The position numbers and the translations under genes were made by a program. Under the pieces are notes generated by a model, which worked only from the letters and a program-made list of their open reading frames with translations, was not told where the DNA came from and did no database searches. Of a DNA stretch of 64,000 nucleotides, positions 29,295 through 38,916 are shown piece by piece (the stretch's first letter is position 1; every line of letters begins with the position of its first letter). Origin of the DNA: Deinococcus sp. KNUC1210 (GTDB taxonomy: Bacteria; Deinococcota; Deinococci; Deinococcales; Deinococcaceae); assembly GCF_022344005.1 (NCBI RefSeq), contig NZ_CP092191.1, positions 1 through 64,000 of the forward strand. The letters are read 5' to 3'.

Positions 29295-29340
29295 AGAGCC
29301 TGCGTGTCAGCCGCCGGGAAAGGCGTGACACGCAGGCTCT
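29295..29340. terminator. Perfect 15-pair hairpin between convergent genes
   Basis: AGAGCCTGCGTGTCA (29295-29309) and TGACACGCAGGCTCT (29326-29340) are perfect complements around a 16-base loop. It lies between the GNAT gene (plus) and the binding-protein gene (minus), as expected for a bidirectional terminator. Neither side has a T tract, so this is inferred from position and stem strength. Confidence 0.65.
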
Positions 29341-29393
29341 GCTGGTGGCCAGGTGGCGAATCTGCTACCACACAGGCCGACGCGCCGAGAGGG

Positions 29394-30644
29394 TTACTGC
29401 CCGAGTTTGGCGGTATCGGCCAGCGTCTGGCTCGCCTGGGCGGCCATCGCGGCATTGTGCCCGATGAAGAAGGTGTCCATGATGCTGCTGAAGCCGCCGG
29501 TAAACGTCTCGTTGGCGGCCGCGCCGTGCACCATGCTGCCCACGATGGTCTTGCTCTTCCAGTCTTTGGCAGCACTCTGCGAATACACGCTGTAGCGGCT
29601 CAGGTCGCTGTCGGTGCGGGCGGCGATGCTGCCCTTGAGCGGGTTGAAGATGTCCTGTCCCTGCTTGCTGCCCAGCACCTTCAGCCAGTTCAGCGCGTCG
29701 GTACGGTTTTTCGCGCCCTTGGGCAACCCGAAGCTGTCGGCGAGCATGATGAAGGTATCGCTCGTGCTGGGACTGGCGCTCCACGCGAAGTCGATGCCCG
29801 GCTTCAGGTTCTTCGTGGTCGTCATGTAACCGGCGGCCCAGTCACCCATGATGTTGAAGGCAGCCTTGCCCGTCAGTACCAGACTGCTGGCCTGCTGCCA
29901 CGTCAGATCGTTGGCGTCCTTGTTGGCGCAGTCGAGCACCTGTCCGTAGATCACGAAGGTATCCACCACACGCGGATCGGTGAACTTCAGCCTGCCGTTC
30001 CACAGATCGGTCCAGCCGCTGGAACCCAGCATGCCGACCGCCACCGATTCCCAGACCATCTGCTGCGTCCAGCCCTCTCCCAGAGCCAGCGGCGCGGCCA
30101 TGCCCTTGGCTTTCAGGGTGGTGCAGGTGCGGAGCATTTCATGCCAGGTCAACGGAGCACGCACGCCGTATTTCTTGAGGGTCGCCGGGACATACCACAT
30201 CACATTGCTGCGGTGCACGTCCACCGGCACGCTGTAGATGCCGCCCTTATAGCTGATCAGATCGATCACCGACTTGGGGAATTTCCTGGCCCAGCCTTCA
30301 GATTTGTACAGGCTGCTGAGGTCTTCCATGCGGTCGGCCACGACCCAGGTGCCGGTGAGTTCCTGTCCGGCATGCGCCTGGAAGCTGTCCGGGGCGTCAC
30401 CGCTGAGCATACGGGTCTTCAGGATCGCCTTGGCGTTGGTGCCAGCACCGCCCGTCACGGTCGCGTTATCGACCTTCACGCCGGGGTAGGTGGCTTCGTA
30501 GAGCTTGACCAGGGCATTCAGAGCGGGCGCTTCCACGCCAGACCACCACGAAAAGATCTCGAGATTGCCGCTGGCCTGGGCAGCGCTGGTCAGCAGGGCG
30601 GCACTGGTCAGAGTAAGGAAGGCTGTACGGATACGCTTGTTCAT
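29394..30644 (-). CDS. Extracellular sugar-binding protein of an ABC importer
   Basis: The 416-residue precursor has a signal peptide ([24 protein letters not shown]) and the solute-binding family 1 fold: [54 protein letters not shown] and GDWAAGYM. It resembles glucose/mannose-type binding proteins of CUT1 importers. The ATG at 30644 follows an AGGAGTCCT site. No permease or ATPase gene is adjacent, making it the second orphan sugar-binding protein in the window. A strong hairpin lies downstream at 29295-29340. Confidence 0.93.
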   Translation of the reverse strand: MNKRIRTAFLTLTSAALLTSAAQASGNLEIFSWWSGVEAPALNALVKLYEATYPGVKVDNATVTGGAGTNAKAILKTRMLSGDAPDSFQAHAGQELTGTWVVADRMEDLSSLYKSEGWARKFPKSVIDLISYKGGIYSVPVDVHRSNVMWYVPATLKKYGVRAPLTWHEMLRTCTTLKAKGMAAPLALGEGWTQQMVWESVAVGMLGSSGWTDLWNGRLKFTDPRVVDTFVIYGQVLDCANKDANDLTWQQASSLVLTGKAAFNIMGDWAAGYMTTTKNLKPGIDFAWSASPSTSDTFIMLADSFGLPKGAKNRTDALNWLKVLGSKQGQDIFNPLKGSIAARTDSDLSRYSVYSQSAAKDWKSKTIVGSMVHGAAANETFTGGFSSIMDTFFIGHNAAMAAQASQTLADTAKLGQ

Positions 30645-30703
30645 AGGACTCCTGTAGGAAAAAGGGCGCAGGGGAAGGCAGAGGGCGAGATGAGAACGCA
30701 GGG

Positions 30704-31084
30704 TCAGTACGCGAGGCCGCCGCGTTTGACCTGAAAACCGGCAGGGGTGAACTGCACGATGATGGTGCGGCCATTGGCAAGGAAGGTCAGGCCGCTGTTC
30801 TGAGTAAAGCTGCCGCCGCTGATGCAGGTCGCCTGCAACAGATACGTCTGGCCCTTCTGGAAATGCACCAACGCACCTTTCTGGACGTTGAGGGTGCCGT
30901 TGGGACGCAGATTGAGCTGAGACAGACTCACGCCGTTCTGAAGGATGTTGACGCGCACCGCCAGACAGGGGGAGGTGCCGCCGGACACCAGCAGCGTATC
31001 GAGCTTCACCTCCCCGGCAGACGCCTGGAGTGGGAAGGCGAGGGGCAGCACCGCGAGGGCAGCCCTGAGAACTGAGTTGTTCAT
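30704..31084 (-). CDS. Secreted hypothetical protein
   Basis: A 126-residue protein with a clear signal peptide ([23 protein letters not shown]) and a mature part rich in beta-prone residues with two cysteines (GTSPCLAV and QATCISGG) that could form a disulfide. No family was recognised. It ends 59 bases before the start of the sugar-binding protein on the same strand, so co-transcription is possible, but no shared function is evident. Confidence 0.75.
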   Translation of the reverse strand: MNNSVLRAALAVLPLAFPLQASAGEVKLDTLLVSGGTSPCLAVRVNILQNGVSLSQLNLRPNGTLNVQKGALVHFQKGQTYLLQATCISGGSFTQNSGLTFLANGRTIIVQFTPAGFQVKRGGLAY

Positions 31085-31354
31085 GGGAACAGTCTAAAAA
31101 TGCGCTCTGACTATTTTCTTCCAAGGCCTGATTTCAAACATCCATAAGCCTGAGCGCTTCAGCACTTCTTCTGTGATCAGAAGGACTGAACTGAACAGCG
31201 GCGCACCGTATCAACCGCGTTGCCAGACAGACAGAGATGCCCCAGACTCTCTCTGTTGGCAAGTCCGTAAACAGAGAGCCCCAGCCGGATAGCAGGGACC
31301 GAGCAGAGCATTCATGAAGCTCCAGGGCAGGAACGCCGCTGCTCTGTACAACTG

Positions 31355-31624
31355 TCAGGTTTCGTCCCATTCCAGAAGGCGGGGAGGTTCGTAGAGTTCG
31401 GGCAGCACTTCTATTTTCAGAGTATCGGTACTGGTGTTTTCCAAAGTTTCATAGATCAGGTCGAGATAGGTATTCAGACGAAAGTATTTTTCAGGGACGA
31501 ACACCGTGATGTGTGCAGTTTGCTGGCCTTCGCTCTCCGAAAGGACAACCTCCGGATCACCGATGATGTAGTCCTGCTCCTGGAGCGCTACGACGGCCTG
31601 AAGCGTCGCTACTGAAAGCATCAT
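31355..31624 (-). CDS. Small hypothetical protein
   Basis: An 89-residue acidic protein (MMLSVATLQAVVALQEQDYI start, ending LYEPPRLLEWDET) preceded by AGGGAGGAAC at good spacing from ATG 31624. It has no signal peptide, membrane segment or recognised domain. The downstream 270 bases to 31085 hold no supported gene. It may belong with the protease gene upstream on the same strand, 53 bases away. Confidence 0.65.
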   Translation of the reverse strand: MMLSVATLQAVVALQEQDYIIGDPEVVLSESEGQQTAHITVFVPEKYFRLNTYLDLIYETLENTSTDTLKIEVLPELYEPPRLLEWDET

Positions 31625-31677
31625 GCTGTTCCTCCCTTCGCCGCATTCAGAACGCGCCGCCCAGAGGACGTGAGAAT

Positions 31678-33543
31678 TCAGTTGAAGCTGAACTCGGCGA
31701 AATCGCTGGCGTTGTTCCCTGCAAAATCATAAACCGAGAAGTACATCTGAAAGTTGCCTGCCGGCAGGTCCACCAGATCTGCCTTCAGATTACTCAGATC
31801 GTCACGGGTGATTTTCAGGACGCTCTTCTGAAGTTGCCGTCCATAGGTGTCTTTTCCGCCGTCATAGGTCCGGAGGTAAAACCTCAGCGTGCCTCCTTTC
31901 TCCAGATCGATACCGATCGGCGTATCGCCGCTGTCGTCCAGAGCGCCGATGACCTCGCCGTCCTCGCTGAACTGCACGAGCACATCGAAGGGGTCTTCAC
32001 CCGGCGGCGTGTACTGGGCGCTGGCTGTCAGGAACTCGTCGTCCGGCTCTCCATGATCGGCCGTCACGGCGGTGGTGTGCGTGCCGTCGCTCAGAGACCA
32101 GGTGGTCGGCATCCAGTCGAAGCTGTAATCGCCACCGACCAACCGGGTGTAGTACACGTCGCCGTAATCCAGATACTGATCGTGACCGAGATCCTGATAC
32201 AGGCTGGCCATCGCCGCATACACGTCGGCTCCGCCCGCCGTGAATTCGAACTGGGCGCTGCCGTCCTTGTTCACGCCCGCCATCTGAACGTTTTTCAGCA
32301 GGGGCGGGGAGGTGTCGGCCCGCACAGCAGCTGTCCAGGCCCGCTCGAAATTGGACCAGGCGGCCCCCGCGTTCATCGGCAGGGCGGCGTAGCGGTTCAG
32401 CGTGTCAGTGTCCGGTATGGTCTCCTGATGGGTCGGGTAGTAGATCGACAGTGCAGAGGCCGCCGTGCGCTTTTTGCCGACCGATTTGGCGACCACCATC
32501 CGGGCGATGGAGGTGGACAGCGCAGACGCCTGGGCTTTGAGCGCAGGGTCCTGAGTGTACTGGGCCACCTTGCCAGCAAACTGCCCGAGATCGACATAAG
32601 GCCGCGTCACACCGGGCTGACCGTCGTCGCTGAAGTCGTACTGGATGGCCTCCCCGCGTGCCCGCCACAGCAGACCGGCGGCCGCAGGCGTGGCGAACGC
32701 TTTTGTCAGACCCTGGGCAAAGCTGCCGAGCTTGGCCTGCACGTCAGGCCACATACTGGTGTCATAGGCCGCGTGGACGCCATAGAGCTGATCGCTGCGG
32801 TTGCTGCGGTGCTGCGCTTCCCAGAACCGCACCTCCTGCGCGCCGAAGGTCTTCATCGGCTGTTCGGGGGTCCGGTCGAGCGCTTGCAGGGTGGGCGCGT
32901 AATTCCAGCCGTCTCCGTAATCGATCTCGGCGTCCGCGATATACAGGCGCGTGAGAGGCGCAAACTGCGCGACCAGCTCTGCACCCCCCATCAGGCAGGT
33001 ATCGAAGCCCAGGAAATCCAGCTGCGCGATGCCCAGCCCCTTGAGCGCCCGCTGGGCCGCCTGACTGAACGCTTCCGGCGTCAGCGTGCCCGATTCGTCG
33101 TCCGAAACGCCCGGCCCGTGCGTATCGCCGCCGAACCCGCCGTCCCATTGCCCGCCGTGATCCCACATCACCAGGCCGTGATGGGCCGAAGGATACGCCG
33201 AATACGCCCAGGTCATGAACGCCGCCACATTCTGAGGGTTGTCGCTGTTGAGTTCGGGCAGGCGCTGCACCGGCACGCGTTTGCCGTTTTCGATCAGGCC
33301 GCGCTCGACGCCCGGGCCAGCACCTTCGGCATCGTCGTTGCGGTCGAGCTGATACACCACCCGGACATTTTTGAGCGGCCCCGCCTCCGTCATCTCCTTC
33401 AGATCGTCCAGGGCGCTGGAATCGAGGTTGTGATCGGCGTCCAGATAGACCGCGACCGTCCAGGGCCTGGGCTGTGCAGGCGCGGCCTGAGTGGTGCCAA
33501 GAAACAGGGCGCTGCACAGGGAAAGCAGGGAGAGGGGCTTCAT
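31678..33543 (-). CDS. Secreted clostripain-like cysteine peptidase (family C11)
   Basis: A 621-residue precursor with a signal peptide (MKPLSLLSLCSALFLGTTQA). The clostripain domain follows at once: WTVAVYLDADHNLDSSALDDL, the catalytic histidine in GLVMWDHGGQW and the cysteine in LGFDTCLMGGAEL. The C-terminal 200 residues form a beta-rich region (SLSDGTHTTAVTADHG, NFQMYFSVYDFAGN). It probably cleaves extracellular proteins after basic residues. The ATG at 33543 was chosen because the signal peptide starts there; a GTG 10 codons upstream is an alternative. Confidence 0.9.
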   Translation of the reverse strand: MKPLSLLSLCSALFLGTTQAAPAQPRPWTVAVYLDADHNLDSSALDDLKEMTEAGPLKNVRVVYQLDRNDDAEGAGPGVERGLIENGKRVPVQRLPELNSDNPQNVAAFMTWAYSAYPSAHHGLVMWDHGGQWDGGFGGDTHGPGVSDDESGTLTPEAFSQAAQRALKGLGIAQLDFLGFDTCLMGGAELVAQFAPLTRLYIADAEIDYGDGWNYAPTLQALDRTPEQPMKTFGAQEVRFWEAQHRSNRSDQLYGVHAAYDTSMWPDVQAKLGSFAQGLTKAFATPAAAGLLWRARGEAIQYDFSDDGQPGVTRPYVDLGQFAGKVAQYTQDPALKAQASALSTSIARMVVAKSVGKKRTAASALSIYYPTHQETIPDTDTLNRYAALPMNAGAAWSNFERAWTAAVRADTSPPLLKNVQMAGVNKDGSAQFEFTAGGADVYAAMASLYQDLGHDQYLDYGDVYYTRLVGGDYSFDWMPTTWSLSDGTHTTAVTADHGEPDDEFLTASAQYTPPGEDPFDVLVQFSEDGEVIGALDDSGDTPIGIDLEKGGTLRFYLRTYDGGKDTYGRQLQKSVLKITRDDLSNLKADLVDLPAGNFQMYFSVYDFAGNNASDFAEFSFN

Positions 33544-33703
33544 ACAGCTCTTTGATATCAAATCGGACCACACAGAGTTGTTTCATGACAGCGGTCCGGC
33601 ACTTCCCTCATCTCCATGAAGCCCGTCTGGGAAGCACACTGAAACAGCAATGGAACACGGCTAACCTGTCATCTGCTGTACAGGGTGCACATTAGCGACA
33701 TCT

Positions 33704-36457
33704 GTGACGTCTATGAACGACCCTCTATGTCACACTGCGAAACGATGGTGGGCTGTCCCTCTCTCTGTCTCGCAGGAACCACCACACTCCGCAGTCCAGA
33801 GGACGGAACCTTTCTTGAAAGATCTTCACAGACCGTTGCCAGAACTTCAGCTGTTGCAGCAGGTGGTGGCGGCGTCGGCCGTCGGCACTGTCATCACCGA
33901 TGCCCGTCAGGCCGATCTGCCGGTCATGTACGTCAATCCGGCCTTTGAACGGCTCAGCGGTTACGCTGCTCCCGAGGTTCTCGGACGCAATTGCCGCTTC
34001 ATGCAGGGTCAGGACCTCGATCAGCCAGGAATTCAGGCCATCCGTCAGGCGATCAGATACGGAGAGAGCGTGACGACCACCCTCCGCAATTACCGCAAAG
34101 ACGGCACGCTCTTCTACAACGAAATCACGATCAGCCCGGTCTGCGATGACGACGGCACCGTGACTCATTTCGTGGGCTACCAGAACGACGTGACCGTGAA
34201 GGAGGAAGCGTCTCAGGAGGCAACGCGCCTTCAACAGCAACTGACCTCCACGCTGGAGCGCTTCACCGACGGCTTCGCCACCCTGGACGATCAGCTGCAC
34301 TTCACCTACGTCAATGCGGCGGCAGCCCGCATCGCCGGGAAACGCCCCGAAGGGCTCAGCGGACGCCCCTTCTTTTCGGTGTTCCCCAACAGCGCAGACT
34401 CGGCAGTCGTACAGGCCATCGAGCGTGCCCGATCAACCGGATTGACGCAGTACGCCGTCAGTTACCTGACCAGTATCGGCACCTGGATCGACGTCACGGT
34501 CTACCCGGCACGGGGGGGCATTTCCGTCTTTCTGCGCGACATCACCGAACACCACCACATTCAGGAAGCCCTGCGAACCAGCGAAGCACGCTTCTCGAAG
34601 GTCTTCCAGGCCAGCCCTATCCCCATCATCATCACCCGGCAACGAGATCAGCACTTCATCGATCTGAATGAAGCTTTCGTCATTGCCAGCGGCTATCAGC
34701 GAGATGAGGTGATCGGCAGAACCTCCCGGGAACTCAGATTCTGGGTCGATCAGCTCCAGCATGACGACATTGTGCGCGTCCTGACGCAGGGAGATCAGGT
34801 AAGTAACCGTGAGGTCCGCCTGCGCGTCAAGTCGGGCGAAGAACGCGACATGGTGATCTCGGTGATGCCGGTCGAACTCGACGGAGAACCCTGCATCATG
34901 AATTTGATACGCGACATCAGCAATGAAAAGCGGGCGCAGCAGATACTGGAGGCGAGCGAACTGCAGTACCGCCAGATCGCGGCGGACCTGCAGCGCACTC
35001 TGGATCTGTCGGTGGACATGATCACCTCCAGCGACGCCGACGGGCGCTTCGTCTCGGTGAGCGCCGCCTGTCGGCAGATCCTCGGATACGCTCCGGAAGA
35101 ACTGCTCGGGCGGCTGTCGCTGGAATTCGTCCACCCCGATGACCGAGCCATCACGAAGCTGGAAGCGCAGAGTGTGAAGGCAGGGCAGGTCACGACGACC
35201 TTTCAGAACCGCTACCTCCATAAAACTGGAGAGGTGGTCTGGATCGAGTGGGCCGCGGTCCGGCTACCGGGAGACCCTCTGATCTACAGCGTGGCCCGTG
35301 ACATCACGCAGCGCAAGGTGGCGGCGGCAGACATCGAGCGCCTCAACGAGCATCTCAGGCAGCAGTTGCAGTACCTCACCAGCCTGCGCGAGATCGATCA
35401 GGCCATCGCTTCGAGTCAGGAACTCACGGTCACGCTGGGACTGATTCTGGACAACATCACCCAGCAACTCGGCGCAGACGCGGTGACGCTGCTGCTGCTG
35501 GACCCGCAGACATCGGCCCTCGACTACGCGGTTACCCGTGGCTTTGCCACCCCACTCCAGGCCTCCACCGTGCAGCTCGAAACGAGCCTGGCAGGTGAGG
35601 TGGCGCTCAGCCGTCAGGCACTGGTGATTCCCGATCTTCAGACCACCGCGCTGTCGTCCGACTGGCGCGGCGTGCTGCTGCGGGAACGGCTGATGGCCTA
35701 CTACGGCGTGCCGCTGATGGCCAAGGGCACGGTTCTGGGCGTGATCGAGGTGCTGCACCGCGAACCCTTCGAGCCGTCTGCGACGTGGCTGGAGACGTTT
35801 GACATGCTGGGAGCACAGGCAGCCATTGCCATCGACAACGCGCGGCTGTTCGCGGCGCTCGAACGCAGGAATCAGGATCTGCGGCTGGCCTACGACGAAA
35901 CGATCGAAGGCTGGGCGCGGGCGCTCGATCTGCGAGACAAGGAAACCGAGGGCCACTCACGGCGCGTGACCGAACTGACGGTGCAGTTGTGCCGCTGCCT
36001 GGGTGTCGCGCCCGAAACGCTGGTGGATGTTCGCCGGGGAGCGCTGCTGCACGACATCGGCAAGATGGGCATTCCGGACGCGGTGCTGCTGAAGCCGGGA
36101 AAACTCAGCGAGGAGGAATGGGGACTGATGAAGCGGCATCCGGAATACGCGGTCCGGCTGCTCTCGCCTATCAAATTTCTGCGCTCGGCCCTGGATATCC
36201 CCCGGTGCCACCACGAGAAGTGGGACGGCAGCGGCTACCCGGCGGGCCTGAGCGGCAAGGCGATTCCGCTGATGGCGCGGGCCTTCGCGGTCGTGGACGT
36301 GTACGACGCACTGACGAGTGACCGCCCGTACCGAGCCGCCTGGACACGGGAACGTGCCCTGCAACATATTCAGCGGGAATCCGGCACGCACTTTGACCCT
36401 GAGGTCGTCGCCGCCTTCTTCGCCTTGCTGAGCGCCGCCGCCGCCACCATGCAGTGA
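33704..36457 (+). CDS. LOV-PAS-GAF sensor HD-GYP c-di-GMP phosphodiesterase
   Basis: A 917-residue cytosolic protein. The first PAS domain (about residues 50-165) is a LOV flavin domain: GRNCRFMQGQDLD with the photo-adduct cysteine C97, NYRKDGTLFYNE and FVGYQNDVT. Three more PAS domains follow (about 175-540; for example FVSVSAACRQILGY), then a GAF domain (about 565-720) and a C-terminal HD-GYP domain with HDIGKMGIPDAVLLKPG and a canonical HHEKWDGSGYPAGLSG. Blue light could thus control cyclic di-GMP breakdown. The start is uncertain: GTG 33704, ATG 33713, or TTG 33812 after AGAGGA are all possible; none changes the domains. Confidence 0.93.
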   Translation: MTSMNDPLCHTAKRWWAVPLSVSQEPPHSAVQRTEPFLKDLHRPLPELQLLQQVVAASAVGTVITDARQADLPVMYVNPAFERLSGYAAPEVLGRNCRFMQGQDLDQPGIQAIRQAIRYGESVTTTLRNYRKDGTLFYNEITISPVCDDDGTVTHFVGYQNDVTVKEEASQEATRLQQQLTSTLERFTDGFATLDDQLHFTYVNAAAARIAGKRPEGLSGRPFFSVFPNSADSAVVQAIERARSTGLTQYAVSYLTSIGTWIDVTVYPARGGISVFLRDITEHHHIQEALRTSEARFSKVFQASPIPIIITRQRDQHFIDLNEAFVIASGYQRDEVIGRTSRELRFWVDQLQHDDIVRVLTQGDQVSNREVRLRVKSGEERDMVISVMPVELDGEPCIMNLIRDISNEKRAQQILEASELQYRQIAADLQRTLDLSVDMITSSDADGRFVSVSAACRQILGYAPEELLGRLSLEFVHPDDRAITKLEAQSVKAGQVTTTFQNRYLHKTGEVVWIEWAAVRLPGDPLIYSVARDITQRKVAAADIERLNEHLRQQLQYLTSLREIDQAIASSQELTVTLGLILDNITQQLGADAVTLLLLDPQTSALDYAVTRGFATPLQASTVQLETSLAGEVALSRQALVIPDLQTTALSSDWRGVLLRERLMAYYGVPLMAKGTVLGVIEVLHREPFEPSATWLETFDMLGAQAAIAIDNARLFAALERRNQDLRLAYDETIEGWARALDLRDKETEGHSRRVTELTVQLCRCLGVAPETLVDVRRGALLHDIGKMGIPDAVLLKPGKLSEEEWGLMKRHPEYAVRLLSPIKFLRSALDIPRCHHEKWDGSGYPAGLSGKAIPLMARAFAVVDVYDALTSDRPYRAAWTRERALQHIQRESGTHFDPEVVAAFFALLSAAAATMQ

Positions 36458-36515
36458 ACCGGACTTCATTCCAGTGCGGGTGCGAGAGCCAGGCCTGCCG
36501 AAGATCAGCACAGAG

Positions 36516-36548
36516 AAACCCCCACACCACTTGATGGCACGGGGGTTT
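36516..36548. terminator. Hairpin between convergent LOV-HD-GYP and MHYT genes
   Basis: AAACCCCC (36516-36523) pairs perfectly with GGGGGTTT (36541-36548) around a 17-base loop, 59 bases after one stop codon and 42 before the other. GC stem with flanking A/T pairs fits a bidirectional terminator. Confidence 0.7.
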
Positions 36549-36589
36549 AGGGCAGATGGTTGAGAGGTGGCTCCTGCGGTCACGCGCCT

Positions 36590-37357
36590 TCAGTCGGAGG
36601 CGGCACCAATAGGCTTTTTCGTCATCTGATCGGCCAGAATAAAGGTGAAGGTCAGCAGGAAGACCACCAGGGTGAGGCCGAGAATCAGAAACACCAGTCC
36701 CTGTGAATCTGAGCCGCTGGTGACGTTGATGCTCGCGGTATTTTTTGGGCTGAAGTGGATGGCCGCCATGCCGGTGTAGTGCATGCCCGCGATGGCAGCG
36801 CCCATCACGAGGGCAGCACCGATCTGAAGGCCGATGCGGGGCAGTGTGGCAAGCTGGGTCGCCATGGCCCGGGTGAACAGGTAGAAGGCGGCGGTGGCGG
36901 CTCCCACGGCAATCAGAACGCTGACGATGAAGGCTCCGGGCACATACGAGGTCGTGGCGTTGAGCTGGAGGGCAGACATTCCGAGGTAATGCATCAGCAC
37001 GATGCCGGTGCCCGCGATGACGCCGCTTCCGCCGATTCTGGCCGGTGTCGCTGAACCTCCATCCCAGAAGAAACACGCTGCAATCAGGAAGATGATGGCG
37101 GCTACCCCGGAGATCAGCGTGCGCGGCAGCTCATATGAAAAGCTGCTGTGGAGTTCGAAGGCCAGCATGCCCACGAAATGCATGGCCCAGATGCCGTAGC
37201 CCAGCACTGTTCCCAGAATCAGGGGGGCCATGCGGCTATCGGTCCTCCGGAAACGCCGTGCCAGTTCCAGAGCAAAAAAGGAGGTAATAACAGCAATCCC
37301 GATTGAAAGAAGAATGTAGGGAATATTCCAACTGTGGTCGATCATCATAGTGTCCAT
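36590..37357 (-). CDS. MHYT domain membrane sensor protein
   Basis: A 255-residue integral membrane protein with about seven transmembrane helices and three MHYT-type repeats: AMHFVGM, MHYLGM and MHYTGM, whose Met and His residues are proposed to bind copper and sense oxygen, CO or NO. No GGDEF, EAL or kinase output domain follows, so it must act through a partner. The start ATG at 37357 follows AAGGAG. It converges with the LOV-HD-GYP gene; stand-alone MHYT proteins near c-di-GMP enzymes suggest a link, but this is inference. Confidence 0.92.
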   Translation of the reverse strand: MDTMMIDHSWNIPYILLSIGIAVITSFFALELARRFRRTDSRMAPLILGTVLGYGIWAMHFVGMLAFELHSSFSYELPRTLISGVAAIIFLIAACFFWDGGSATPARIGGSGVIAGTGIVLMHYLGMSALQLNATTSYVPGAFIVSVLIAVGAATAAFYLFTRAMATQLATLPRIGLQIGAALVMGAAIAGMHYTGMAAIHFSPKNTASINVTSGSDSQGLVFLILGLTLVVFLLTFTFILADQMTKKPIGAASD

Positions 37358-37629
37358 AGGAACTCCTTGTGCTCTATCAAGCGCACTTGCTGCGTTCCAA
37401 CATGAATGACGACCTATGACATTTAACTTACACTCCAGATAAGCAACAAAATCGAGGTTATATGTAAGGGTGTGCCCACCTCATATGAAAGTTTCATTGA
37501 GCTATCTTCTTCAGACTTCGTAACTTTTACTGCTGATCTCTTCTTCTGGACAGTGTAGCTGTGATGAACGAAGGCACCCCGAGAGCGAACCTCATACGGA
37601 GCTGAGGGCAACAGGCAGCGACGCCCTCC

Positions 37630-38832
37630 TCACACCGTGTCTGCGGGTTGTCTGAACGGCGAGGCAGACAGCGCGGTCAACAGGGCACCGATCACCACTG
37701 CCCCGCCGACCGGCCCCAGCCAGATCAGGTGGGTCCCGGCCAGCAGGCCACCCAGCGGCGCGCCGATCGCCTGTCCCAGATACAGAGCACTGGCATTCAG
37801 GGCGAGGCCGATGCTGGGCGCATCCGGACTGAGATCCACGACCCGGCTCTGCTGCGGCGGGTTGGTCATCAGGCCACCGACACCCCACAGGCCCAGCAGG
37901 AAGGCGACGCCCCAGACAGAGGAGGCCAGCAGGGGAAGCAGCAGCAGCGACAACGCCAGCAGCGATAGGCCTATCTGGAGCGTGCGGGGACCGTTCCAGC
38001 TGTCGGCGAGGCGGCCACCGAGCGCGTTGCCTGCCAGACCAGCCACACCGAACCACAGCAACATCAGAACCAGGCCGCTGGCTGAAAGTCCGGTCATCGT
38101 CCGCAGCACGGGCGCGAGATACGGATACACCACGAACTGACCCACATACAGCAAAAACATCACCATGAGGGCACGCCTGAGAGCGGGTCGCCGCAACAGG
38201 TCCAGCCAGTGGGCGGTGGGCCGCTCGGTCGTCACCGGACGCACCAGCAGCGCCACCCCGGCGGCCGCCAGAACGCTCAGACCGACGACCAGCCAGAACG
38301 CAGAGCGCCACCCCAGCGCGCCCCCGATCCAGGTACCGAGCGGAACACCCAGTACCGTGGCAATCGGAATGCCCACGAATACCAGGGCGAGCGCCCGTCC
38401 ACGCGCTTCGGGAGGCACCAGGGCTGAGGCCACGCCAGAGGCGACCGGCGTGAACAGGCTCGCCCCGATGGCCGAAACGATTCTGGCAAGCAGCAGCAGG
38501 GGGAGGGTGGGTGCCAGCGCCGCCCCGAGGTTGCCGAGTGCAAACACGACCAGCGCCAGCAGCAGCAGAGGCTTCCTCTTCAGGTGCGCGGTCAGACTGC
38601 CCAGCAGCACCGCGCTCAGGGTATAGGTCAGTGAATAGGCGGTAACAGTGGCTCCGGCGGCTCCGAGCGAGACGTGCAGATCGGTCGCCAGGACACCCAG
38701 AACCCCGGCCACCATCAGGGCGCTCGTGCCGATGGCGAAGTTACCGAGTGCAAGTACCCACAGTGAGCCGGGAAGCCGCAGCGGAGCAGTCGGCTGTACC
38801 GGGCGGTCGGAAGGATGAAGGCGTTCCGTCAT
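37630..38832 (-). CDS. MFS efflux transporter, DHA1 type
   Basis: A 400-residue transporter with twelve predicted transmembrane helices. The loop 2-3 region (LLGSLTAHLKRKPLLL) and ARIVSAIGASLFTPVASGVASALVPPEARGRA stretch fit the drug:H+ antiporter-1 group (AraJ-like). It would export a small molecule across the inner membrane. The gene is divergent from an XRE/MmyB regulator 84 bases away, which probably controls it. Confidence 0.92.
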   Translation of the reverse strand: MTERLHPSDRPVQPTAPLRLPGSLWVLALGNFAIGTSALMVAGVLGVLATDLHVSLGAAGATVTAYSLTYTLSAVLLGSLTAHLKRKPLLLLALVVFALGNLGAALAPTLPLLLLARIVSAIGASLFTPVASGVASALVPPEARGRALALVFVGIPIATVLGVPLGTWIGGALGWRSAFWLVVGLSVLAAAGVALLVRPVTTERPTAHWLDLLRRPALRRALMVMFLLYVGQFVVYPYLAPVLRTMTGLSASGLVLMLLWFGVAGLAGNALGGRLADSWNGPRTLQIGLSLLALSLLLLPLLASSVWGVAFLLGLWGVGGLMTNPPQQSRVVDLSPDAPSIGLALNASALYLGQAIGAPLGGLLAGTHLIWLGPVGGAVVIGALLTALSASPFRQPADTV

Positions 38833-38916
38833 GACTTCAGCGTGCGCCGCAGGTTATGGTGGTACAAGGGCTTGTTTATCCTGGTATCGGCACTACACCC
38901 CTGAAGGAGTCTCCTG

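Noticed and set aside
31134..31370. 78-codon minus-strand frame
   Set aside because: It overlaps the better-supported 89-residue gene end and has no ribosome site or domain.
31834..33555. 573-codon plus-strand frame opposite the clostripain-like gene
   Set aside because: It mirrors the clostripain gene, whose catalytic motifs and signal peptide are clear. Long antisense frames are expected at this GC content. The product is Arg/His-rich without a domain.
37423..37611. 62-codon minus-strand frame between MHYT and MFS genes
   Set aside because: No ribosome site or recognisable feature; low-quality composition in an AT-richer gap.
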